A stretch of DNA of 30,097 bases from Cochliopodium minus (lineage: Eukaryota; Discosea; Himatismenida; Cochliopodiidae): assembly GCA_024220525.1 (NCBI GenBank), contig JAMYWO010000408.1, positions 1-30,097 of the forward strand, in the 5' to 3' direction. Within the stretch, counting starts at the first letter, position 1; the number at the start of each line of letters is the position of its first letter. The position numbers were made by a program, and so were the translations under genes. Shown one piece after another: positions 10,332 through 20,365 of the stretch. The notes under the pieces are model-generated. The model was not told where the DNA came from and searched no databases. It was given only the letters and a program-made list of their open reading frames with translations.

Positions 10332-11564
10332 TTAATTTTCAACGATTGAAGAAAATATATCTTTGAAAATTTCAAACAAAATGTATTTTGAAATTTTGAA
10401 ATTCCCCAGTTTTTTGGAAAAACTGATTTTGTAGCAGATCAAGAAATAGAAAATTACTTTTTGGATGTAAAGGGAGTAATATTTGTGATCACTTGGATAC
10501 CATGACTTTTTGTTCTCCAAATAAGCGAAAATTTCTTCACATTTTATTTTTTTTGAAACAAGGACTTCCTTAATGGTCTGGTTTTGATAATTTTTAATTT
10601 TTAAGTCAAGTCCATTACAAAAAGAAATCATAAGGATTGTTTTTAGTTGTTCCTTGTTTTGTAAATCATTTACTTTCGATTTTCCGAAGTAAAAATGAAG
10701 AAAAGTTTGATTTTGATTGTTTTTATGATTGATATCTACTTTTTTATCCAACAAATATTTAATTTCTGCAATAACTATATTCCTTCTATTAAATCTGTCA
10801 AAGAGGATTGAATTTCCATTATTGTCAACTAAATTAGGTTCGCATTTTACTTCTTCTATCAAAAATTCAATGACTTTAAAGTTGTTATTGAAAAAACAAG
10901 AAATGCTAAGAAGATTATTCCCAAAATCATTAACTTGATTAAAATCAAAAAATTTTTCAATTTTCTCAAAAAGATATCTCAAAAGATCAATATTTTCTTC
11001 ATCCCTGCAGATTTTATGAAAAAGTGAACTATTTTTAGTTTTGAGATTTACATCACATTTCACTTCTTCAACTAAATATTTTATAATTTTCAAATTCTTA
11101 TTATTATGACAAGCCATTTGGATCAGACTTCTATCAGAAATGTCTAGTAAATTAACATCACATTTAACCTCTTCAATTAAATATTTGATTATTTTAAAGT
11201 TTTCGTTATGCATAATGGCCAAATGAAGAATCGTCTCTAAACTCTTATTTTTAAGATTAATATCACACTTCATTTCTTCTATAAGATATTTCACAATATT
11301 CAAATTTGTATTGTGTGAAATACAGTAGTGAAAGGGAGTATTCCATCCTTTATTTCTTTTATATATTTGAAATCCTTCCTTAATTTTCTGTTTCAATTCT
11401 CTAACTTTTTTTATTGTAACCAAATCAAAATCACCCACATTAAAATCGCCTGTGTTTTAATTCTAGTTAAATACAAAAAATTTTCTTAATTTTTTAATCT
11501 TACTTTCTAGTTGGGAATACTTTTTAATGTATTTTTGTTTAATCTTAGTTATTTCATTTTCCAT
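10332..11564 (-). CDS. Ankyrin-repeat protein with near-identical repeat units
   Basis: Two exons, 11564-11504 and 11449-10332, give 392 residues. The short first exon encodes a polar start (MENEITKIKQKYIKKYSQLE), and the phase-1 junction uses CACAG as acceptor. Residues 50-320 or so are ankyrin-type repeats at a spacing of about 37 residues, with the recurring block KYLIEE(V/M)KCD(V/I)NL in at least three consecutive units and variants (EFLIEEVKCEPNL, KYLLDKKVDINHKN) later. The similarity between units suggests recent internal duplication. The C-terminal 60 residues are hydrophobic and aromatic (IQKVIFYFLICYKISF), possibly a membrane-associated or packed helix. No catalytic domain is seen. 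The gene is divergent from the glycosyltransferase with just 62 bp between start codons. Confidence 0.87.
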
Positions 11565-11626
11565 TTTTTTTTATTTATTTTAATTTTTATTGAGATAAGA
11601 ATTTCTGAGTATCATTAAAAAAAGAA

Positions 11627-13642
11627 ATGAAGGAAGATTTTAAGATAATGAAGTCCAAAAAATATTTGGAAAGGGAGAATGATATCAATGATGGAGAAAT
11701 GGAGCATCCATGGATAAATTGCCTCATATTGACCCAATATCCAAAGAGAGAAAAGATGATCCAACATGCCATAGCCTCTTTTTTGGGTAAATACAAATAG
11801 TATCTATCCATCATACCTCTATTCCATTCTGTTGATTAATTATTATATGCAAATAAAGAGAAATTAATATTTTGGAACATACTCTTCATATAAATCTATA
11901 TTTATCAATAATATCAACATCCTATACTTATTATTAAGCATATATATTTCTATAATTTTATAAAGTCTCCAATATAATATATATTTTTAAAGATTAACGA
12001 TTCAATATCAAATAGAACAAGATTATGAAAATAAAGTGCTGACAATCATATCAGATGGGTAAAAAAATAAAAAAAATATAAAATATTTGAAAAAAAATAA
12101 AAATCAAAAAATCAAAGAAAATTAAAAATAAAAAATAAAAATAAAATAAAAAATAAAAAGTAAAAAATAAAAAATAAAAATAAAAAATTAGACTAATCAA
12201 AGAAAAATAAAAAATTCACAATTAATTTAATTTAAAAGAAATCAGAAAAATTGTTAATAAAATAAAAAAATTAGACTAATCAAAGAAAAATAAAAAATTC
12301 ACAAATAATTTAATTTAAAAGAAATCAGAAAAATTGTTAATAAAATAATAAAATAATAAAAAATAAAAAATAAAAAATAAAAAATAAAAAATAAAAAATA
12401 AAAAAATAAAAAATAAAAAATAAAAAATGAATAAAAAAAAAAATAAAAAACTATATTTAAAAAAAATCAAAAAAAAATAGTACGGAAGAATCAGAAATAA
12501 CAGAAAATTTGGATAACATTTGCTGCGTGTTAATAGATTCCAAATCTTCCAAAATAAGCATAGGAAATAAAAAAAACATCGCTGCTCAATTAGTTGCGTC
12601 CAGATACATTGTAACCATTGACGATGACGATTTTTCTCTTCCTTCTAGATTCTCTACACATGTCAACAAAATAGGTAAAGAAAATTTTATTTAAAATTAG
12701 ATTTTACTTGTTATTTTTTTTATTTTTTTCAAAATTTTTATTTATTATTTTTTATTTAATTATTTTTATTTTTATTCAATTTCATTTTTTGTTTCATATT
12801 TTTTATTTATTTTTATTTTTATTATTTTATTTTTATTCAATATTTTAATTTTAATATTTGTTTTTTTGTTTTTTTTATTATTTATTTATATTTATTATTT
12901 TTAAATTATTAATTTTTTATTTAATTATTTTTATTTTTTTGTTTCAAGTTTTTTATTATTTTATTGTTTATTATTTTTTAATATTTAATTTTTTTCAATA
13001 TTTCGAAAGGAAAGGGAGTTTATCATAAGTCAAGAATTTCGATTCTCGCGGAGGGAGAGTTAGAGTGTGTAATAGGAGAGAAAATGACAGCTTGTTGTTA
13101 TGCTAATGGCTGTGTTTTGAGGAGTGTAGCATTGGAATTAAAGTGGGATGATATTGATTATTGTGAGGATTTCAAGTTTTACAAGAAAATTCAACAAGTA
13201 AATAAAAAAATAAAAATAAATAGATAAAAATAAAAATAAAAAAAATAAAAAAATAAAAAATAAAAAATAAAAAATAAAAAATATAAAATAAAATAAAAAA
13301 TATAAAAATAAAAATAAATAAATAAATAATAAAAATAAAATTAAATATTAAAAATTAAAAATTAAAAATTAAAATTAAAAATTAAAATTAAAAATAAAAT
13401 TAATAATTTCCTTTTCCCTTTAGCACTCAATTTACAAGAATAAAATGGTAGTCACAATGGATTATTACTATGTGGAGAGATGTCATCCAAACAGAACTTC
13501 GATTGAACATGGAGAAGTGAAAAAGGATATGTCTGAGATGATTCTAGTCACTGGAGAGACTGCCAAAGCAATTCAAATCATCAAAAGTACGATTGAAAAA
13601 TACAAAGATATTGTGTTTATAAGAAAAGCAAATAAAAATTAA
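11627..13642 (+). CDS. GT2-like (GT-A fold) glycosyltransferase
   Basis: Five exons: 11627-11786, 12016-12058, 12481-12674, 13010-13197 and 13424-13642, giving 267 residues. It matches the family 2 fold: NCLILTQYPKREKMIQHAIASFLEQDYENK, a strand TIISDG, then IGNKKNIAAQLVASRYIVTIDDDDFSLPSRF, where the DDDD provides the DxD-type nucleotide-sugar and metal site. The remainder (EKMTACCYANGCVLRS, WDDIDYCEDFKFYKKI) fits the acceptor half. No signal peptide or transmembrane helix is visible, so a cytosolic or loosely membrane-bound enzyme is likely. The acceptor at 12015 was chosen because it restores the Q-DYEN motif in frame; an earlier acceptor breaks it. Coding sequence is 804 bp in a 2016-bp gene. 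Introns 2 (A-rich), 3 (T-rich) and 4 (A-rich) alternate in polarity. Confidence 0.85.
12188..12353 (+). repeat. Two tandem copies of an 83-bp unit inside an intron
   Basis: The unit starts at 12188 with TTAGACTAATC and is repeated from 12271 with the same length. I count two mismatches over 83 positions. It lies in intron 2 of the glycosyltransferase gene, next to a long TAAAAAA-type tract that continues to about 12430. The unit is not simple sequence; it looks like a recent tandem duplication. Confidence 0.93.
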
Positions 13643-13663
13643 TTTTTTTAATTAAATTTTTTT

Positions 13664-16600
13664 TTAATTTTTTTCGTATTGAGAAAGTTTTTTCTTGAGT
13701 TCTTCTATTTCTTTATCTTTATCTTGTATTTGTTTTTCTTTTTCATTGATTTGGAGATTTTTAGAATTGATTTCTATGAGATGCTGCTTCCCTTTTTGTT
13801 CAATGATCTCTATCAATTCTTTTTTGTCATATTTTACATAACTTTCTTTTTGTTGGAACTTGGATCCAATCAGATCATAAAATGATTTTTTTGGGGTTGT
13901 TCTCTCGTATATTTTGTTTTTAAACAAATTGACATTTTCGATCTTCTTTTCTATTGTTTCACTCAAAATTTTATTGTTGTTGATTCTTTCTTCAACATCA
14001 TTCTTTTCAGTTTTAGTAAAAGAAGAAAAAAAGAAAGATCCGCTCCGAACTTTGTTGAAAGGGACATTATTATCGTTAGAGTTTATAATTTGGATGCATT
14101 CATCAATTCCTATCCTTCTATCAATTTCTTTATTCTTCATTTTTTGGATCATATCTTTTATTCTGACAGACAAACCCAAACTATTGTAGTTGGCTTCAAC
14201 AGAATCCAAAACGGAGAAAAAAGTGACACCCAAAGAATAAACGTCGCTCAAAAAACATTCTCTGTCAGTGTTTTGTTCAGGAGGACTAAAATCTTCAGTT
14301 CTACATCGAACTCTCTCTGTATTACTCCCCATCAAATAAGAACTTCCATAATCAACAACCATATAACTTAATTTCTCCCCTTCGATTTCTTTAAACATTA
14401 TGTTGGCAGGTTTAATGTCTCTGTGAAGTATGTTCTTTTCATGCAACGCTTTGATTTGTAAAAGAATGGAAAGCATCATCTCACAAAAGTGTTTTTCGTT
14501 TTCAAACTTGCTCTTCTCCAATTTTTGAGGCAAAAACAGCCCCAAATGATCTCCATCCACCCATTCCAACACAACATATTTTTTCGGGATTTTTTTCGGA
14601 GTGTCGTCCAATACTTCGACTAATTTAGAGTGAATCATAGTTTCTGTGCTGTTTCTGTTTTTGAAAAGGGAGGAGATCGTTTGAAGAGATTCAACTTCCT
14701 TGTCCCACGCCTCTACAAATTCGATTTTGTCACTTTTTCTTTCTTTTATTGCGTGGATTTCTCCGCTTTCGATGTTTATCGTCTTGAAAATTCTTCCGAA
14801 TCCTCCTTGCCCTGCCACTTTCAAAATAGCATATCTTTTCTCGATCAAAAAATCATTCGACAAACAAAAAGAGCATTCTTTAATCACGTTTGGCACAAAA
14901 TAGAAATGTCTTTCACAATTCAAACAATGAATCTTTATTTTATCATCCATTTGGTCACCCATGCTCTCATTCAAATCAAGTTTCTTCTCTTTTCCGATAG
15001 ATTTCTTCTCAACACAAAATTTGATTTGATCGTGGATTCCGTCAATAACTTTGTTAGATATGAATTCCTTGACGCTCTTGTCTATTTTTGAGAAGAGTTT
15101 CTTTGGTTTATGAGGTGAAGAAGTGGATATTTTTATTTTCACCACCACTTTGTTTTCATTTTCTTTAATAAACTCTTCTTCCAATTCTATTATCTCCATC
15201 TGCACAATCGTCAAATCTTTTTCCGACTGCCCAAAATCGAAAATGAAGCCGTCTTTCCAATAAAACTCATCTTTTACTATCTGCATGTTCTCATTCTCAA
15301 TACAACATTTTCTTATCTTCAAGAAAAGTATTTTCCTTAATAAAAAAGTGAAATTAAAATATTAAACAAATTTTTTTAAAAATAAATACTCGTTTAAATA
15401 TTGATATTAAAATTTTAGGAAATATCAAAAGAAACAAATAACAAAGTTTAAAAATTACATTTAAATATAAATTAAATTTTTAAAAATAATTTTTAAAGAA
15501 ATTATTAAAATTAAAGGTTTAAAATAACATATAAACTTTAAAATAAAAATAAAAATTTTCTTTACCACATCGAAGAAGGCTTGAAAGGGAGGAAATATTT
15601 GATTCTCCAATCATGATTCACCTTTATCTCCTTTATTTTGTTCTTAGAATCATTGAGTAAAATATCCACAGGCTTCGTGTTCGGGAAAAGAAAGGGAACC
15701 AAATAAAACTGCTGATATTCTTTGTTGATCTCGATTTTCTTCATTGGTAAGATGAGATCAAACTTTATCATCAGATCTATCAAAAAGGATCTTTTCTCTT
15801 TGGTGTCTTTTCCGAAAATGTTGTCTCCAAGTATCTCGAATACAATCTCACTAACATTTCTTTCATTTAAAATGTAAATATTGTCAACCTTTTATTGAAA
15901 AAAAAAATAAATTCAAAAAAAAATTCAAAAAGTAAAAATAAATTAAAAATGATTAAATTAAAAAATTTTCTTGAAATAAAATAATTTTTTTTTTAAATAA
16001 AAAATTCTTTTAAAAAAAAAATTAAATAATCAAAAAAAAAATAATTTGATAAATTAAAAAATAAAATAAAATAAAATTAAAAAAAATATTTTAAAAAATA
16101 TGAATCTTAAAATATATAAAAAATTCTTTTAAAAAAAATAAAATAATCAAAAAGAATAAAAGTAATTTTTTTTTTTACCAAGGATCTATTTTTCCCAAAT
16201 TTTAATTTCTCATTCTCCAAGTAAGATTTCAATCCTTTTTCTTCAAACTTCTCTTCCAAGTCCTTCAACTTGCCCATCAAAGTGTGGAAACTGATTTTGT
16301 CGACAATGGAAGTTTTCCTCATCTCCTTCCAAATCACATTGACGGGAATTTTTAAATCAAACCCCTTCTTGATTTCCTTCAAATGATTTTCAACGATAGA
16401 TTTCATTTCCTCTCTTCTTTGGTTGCCCCTTTCGATTCTCTCTTCGACCAATGCGTCATAAATGCTTTGAAATATCATCTCGATCTTTTTCCTCCCGAAA
16501 TCAACGATGGATTTGAAAACTACGTTGAACCATCTCGGATCAGTGATGATGGTATCTCTCAAGTTTTCGTTTTTGAAGAATACGATGACTCCGAGCTTGT

Positions 16601-18426
16601 TCAAATCAACGAGATAATCTTCTATGTTGGCGATCGCTTCGTAGGTCTCTTCAACGTTGTTTTCTTTCATCAAAAACTGTTTCAAAGACTCCACCTTCAA
16701 AAAAGGTTCGACATTTCTGTTGAAGTAAATTTTTTCGCTGCTATCTTTCTTTTCATTCAAAAAACTGTTGTTTCCGATCATCTCAAGTTTGTTCTCACTT
16801 TCTTCTTGACTTTTGTTTGCTAATTCACAAATTTGATCGTAGATTATTTTGTGGTTCAATTTTGTAGAGACAGTTCCGTTGTTGTCGTAATCCTTTTTGA
16901 GGATGTCGATGATCGTTTTTAGTCCAGATTTATCGATTTCTCTTTCTCTGTTGTTCAGGCAGTAGAATAAAGTGTATTTGTTCACTAAAAATCCTTTGAA
17001 TTTATGAAATTTCAAATTAATTTTGTTCTCTTCTATCAATCTTAACAATTCTAAAAAAATTTTTAAAATTAAACAAAGAGAATAAATTAGAAATTAAAAA
17101 AAACTCAACAAAAAATTTTTTACCAACATTAATCTGATTCAACCTAAAGTTGACACTGTTTTGATCGAGAAATCCAAGCATATTGGTGTATTGTTTGCAC
17201 AAAATATCAAATTTAGTTCCTATCAACATAAAAGATGCATTCTTCCCAACTTGAGATTGCAAAAAATGAAACCAGTAGTCCAACTTGTTCTTGGTGATTA
17301 TTTCGTGTAAATCCAAAGAACAATCAAACATAATCAAATAGATGCTTCCTTCACTGAAGAAAAAAGAATGAGCAATGTGGTACTCTTCATGTCCTGCGAA
17401 ATCCCAAATGGAGAACAATGTTTCATCACATTTCCATGAAAAAATATCTAAAAAATTATTTAAAAAATTATTTAAAATAAAAAAATAAAAAATAAAAAAA
17501 ATAAAAAAATGTTTTAAAATTAAAAACAGAGTTACCAACACCATGAGTCATCTCTTCTTCTTTTTTTTCGTTCAAAACTTTTCTGTGTGATTCATTGTTA
17601 GAGACAGGATTATTGGAGCCAATAAGCCTCGTTTTAAAAGAAGTTTTCCCGACGTTTTCATTTCCAATGATCATTATTCTTATTCCTTCAAAAGTTCTTT
17701 TCCTTTTGCTCTTTTTTTCACGACCATTTGGTTCATACTCGACAAAATACTCTTTTCCCTTCTCATATAAAATACCCTTGTCTCTCTTTCCATTCTTTAT
17801 AACCCCTTCAAAAAAATCTTCTCCATTTTTTTCTTTACAGCGGAGATTTCCATTGTAGAAAACTCCTTCAATAATGTTCTTCCCTAATCTCCACTTCTTG
17901 TGTGCTTTTAATTTTCTGTTTTGTTCAGAGTTTGCTTCGTAAACGTCATTGATTTTCCAGAAAAAAAATCTGTTCTCATCGCAGATGTATCCCTCTTCGG
18001 GATCTATTCTCCCATCTTTGAACTCCATCCTACAGAAATGATTTTTTTCTTGGTTTTTGTCATCAATTAAAAATATATCAAGTTCTCTGAAATTGGGGAC
18101 TTCTATTTCAAAATAGATTGTATCCCTTTTTCCGTCGTAATTTTCGAAGATTTCAATTATTTTATCATTTCCTGTCACTTCTACATTGTTAAGCTTGAAT
18201 TTTGTGATTTTCGCGTTTCCTGTTTGATATTCGTTTAGATTAAGAATTGACAAGTTTGTCTTCAACAATTCATCGATGTTTTTTATGAAATTGTATTCAA
18301 AACAATAGTAAAAATTCTCGACTTTCAAATTTGTGTCATTCTCTTTATCCCTTTTCTTTATTAAAAAATAAGAAATATAAAAACATATTTTTTATTAAAA
18401 AAAAAACATTTTGTTACAATTTTCAT
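13664..18426 (-). CDS. Roco protein: MORN-like, Roc GTPase, COR, zinc ribbon, Ser/Thr kinase, coiled coil
   Basis: Main exons are 18355-17536, 17447-17124, 17050-16179, 15888-15566 and 15335-13664, 1336 residues in matched phase; a 9-nt first exon (18426-18418, ATG AAA ATT) supplies a start. In order: a novel N-terminus; MORN-like motifs (GVFYNGN, FFEGVIKNGKRDKG, YEPNGRE) at about 170-220; a Roc GTPase with P-loop GNENVGKT near 234, WDFAGHEEY near 291 and GTKFD near 353; COR (LNKLGVIVFF, DPRWFNVVF, YFLPFKPSSMW, YWKDGFIFDFG) at about 385-850; a four-Cys ribbon CLNC..CSFC near 920-940; a kinase with GQGGFG, HAIKE, HRDIKPANIM, DYG in place of DFG, SPPEQ and DVYSLG; and a C-terminal coiled coil. 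All catalytic residues are present. The family signals through GTP-regulated kinase activity. No leucine-rich repeats are visible. The true 5' end may instead be in the RCC1 exons upstream. Confidence 0.87.
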
Positions 18427-18458
18427 TTCGAATGATATTTTCTAAATTAAATAAAAGT

Positions 18459-19950
18459 TTATCCAAAAAAATTATTTGGTTGAAAAAATTTTACAGCTTT
18501 CGAAAGAGTCATATTTTGAATTAACTTTACACCGTTTAATTCAAGTTTAGTTGGAGAATTTACGAGTTTTTCATCTCCCAAGCCAAGTCTACCTTGATTT
18601 CCTCTTCCACAAACAAATGTTTCCTTCATCTCTAAAAAAAATTAAAAACTTTAAACTAAATAATAAAAAATTACAACAAACCATTAACAAATATAGAATG
18701 ATCAGATCCAGTTGAAATAAAAATGATGTTAGATAAAGGAACTTTTGTAAATTCAGTCCTGCTCACAAAATTTCCCAATCCAAGTTGCCCATAACTGTTG
18801 TATCCAGTAGCATAAACACTTCCATCGTCTAAGAAGATGAAAAAAAAAACATATTATTCATTTTTATTAATAAATAAAAATTAAGAAACACCTGTTAAAA
18901 TTAAGGAATGATTTGAGCCACAATGAACGGATGAAATGTTGGGGAATTCTGATGTAACGATTTGATAACAACAATCACGTTTCTCTATGCCTAATTGTCC
19001 CAACAAGCCGTTACCAAAACATTTAAAAGATGTGCATTGTTTCAAATCTCCTTTTGTTAATTCAAACGAAAATAAATTCAAGTATTTATTATTTTTAAAA
19101 AAAAATACTTGTTAAAATAAAAGAATGAAATGCACCACAACAAATGGAAAAGATATTTTGATCTGTCAACAACAGAACAGGATCTCCTAAAGTTTTAAAT
19201 TTTTTTGAGAGCCCGCATTGTCCAAATTCGTTAGACCCCATCACCCAAACTTCTCCGTTTTCTTTTAAAAATAAACAATGTTCACTTCCACAAGATATAG
19301 ATACCACCTTTTCAATATTCATTTCTTCAAAAACTGTGCTAGATTTTTTGAGTTTCTCCCAAACCCCACACCAATACACTTTCCCATCATCTATTAATAA
19401 TGAACTTATTATAAAAATTAAATATAAATAATTTTGTTATACTTGTCAGTATGACAGTAAAACGAGATGCAGCGCAAACCTTCTTCACGTTTGAAGTGAT
19501 GAAAACAAAATCTCCATAATTCTTTACAACTAAACTCAATTCTCCGCTTCCATTGAATCCTTTGTTTCAATTTTAAATAATTTTTTTATTTTAAATTTTT
19601 TCATTTTCAATTTATATTAAATAATACTTTTTCCTTACCACATCCATATAAAGCTCCGCTTCTTTCCAAATAAAAAGAGCATTTTTCACCCAAAACAATT
19701 GATTTGATGCTCGGATTGTTTTTTAATTTCATTGGTTTCAATAATTCTTTTTTAGATATTCCGCATTGAAAATTTGAATTATTTCCAAATGAATAAAGAT
19801 CTCCATTATCTATGAATTTTAAAGTTATAAAGTATTGAATATGTCAAGAAATAATGTCAAAGATGTTTTTTTTTGGGAACAAAATAAAAATAATTTACCA
19901 CACATGAAGATATTGTGCTCCGAAAAACAAGATGATGAGCTTGATTTCAT
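18459..19950 (-). CDS. RCC1-repeat (seven-bladed propeller) protein
   Basis: Seven exons: 19950-19899, 19809-19639, 19559-19443, 19390-19109, 19050-18895, 18828-18682 and 18631-18459, giving 365 residues if it ends at the TAA. Repeats show the RCC1 pattern: DNGDLYSFGNNSNFQCG, SGALYGCGFNGSGELSL, NDGKVYWCG, NGEVWVMGSNEFGQCGL, FKCFGNGLLGQLGI, DDGSVYATGYNSYGQLGLG and TFVCGRGNQGRLGLGD, each followed by a CGSxH-type half-blade (SCGSEHCLFL, HCGSNHSLIL, STGSDHSIFV). Such propellers act as Ran exchange factors, chromatin binders or modules within large signalling proteins. The last half-blade is degenerate; the N-terminal CFSEHNIFMC could close the ring. A donor at 18494 is in phase 0 with the first Roco exon, so these exons might belong to the Roco gene. 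Confidence 0.85.
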
Positions 19951-20365
19951 TTGAGTTTCCCAACAATTTTTTTTTTTTAATTTATTCGTTATAGAAAAAT
20001 AATCCTCCTCGTTTTAAATTAATCAAGATTCTAATAAAGAACCATTGAATTGTTTGATTTATTCAATGATGTGTTGAGAAATCAAAAATATGGAGGATTA
20101 TAAAAGTCTTATTGAATTTACAATCGTCAAATCTGGGCATATCATGATCACCTAACATAACTTTCATTTCTTTATTGATTATGGTTTAAACTATTTCCCT
20201 CTTTTTAATAGACATGTCCAAAATTTACAACTTTCTCATTATAATGAAATGAAAAGAATAATGTTCCTTGAAAGATACAACTTTCAAGAATATATTAATT
20301 TTTTTTCATCAAGAAACTGAATATATAAAAAAAAATTGATTGAGAAAAAATAAGAACTAGTTAAA
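19951..20365. promoter_or_regulatory. Divergent intergenic region, RCC1 gene / QCR2
   Basis: These 415 bp separate two divergent start codons and should hold both promoters. A perfect 10-bp inverted repeat, ATAATCCTCC at 19999-20008 and GGAGGATTAT at 20092-20101, stands out from the AT background and could be a pair of binding sites or a hairpin. The rest is AT-rich with no open frame or RNA gene that I can support. Confidence 0.4.

Noticed and set aside
11587-11814. 75-residue minus-strand open frame with hydrophobic stretches
   Set aside because: It overlaps exon 1 of the glycosyltransferase on the opposite strand, where splice phase and motifs support the plus strand.
12346-12440. TAAAAAA-type tract as telomeric repeat or CRISPR-like array
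   Set aside because: The unit is irregular, lies inside an intron and has no spacers; it is ordinary AT microsatellite.
14630-15091. 153-residue plus-strand open frame (also 16383-16823)
   Set aside because: Both are antisense shadows of the Roco kinase and COR exons and have no family pattern.
15286-15322. Independent start of the kinase gene at the in-frame ATG 15286
   Set aside because: The residues before and after it continue the COR domain, and the TG-G junction with the exon ending at 15566 is in phase, so the kinase belongs to the Roco gene.
18459-18495. Treating the RCC1-Roco fusion as the primary annotation
   Set aside because: Phase-compatible splice sites exist, but AT-rich sequence offers many GTAAAA and AAAG strings and no cDNA is available, so two genes are listed and the fusion is given as a finding.
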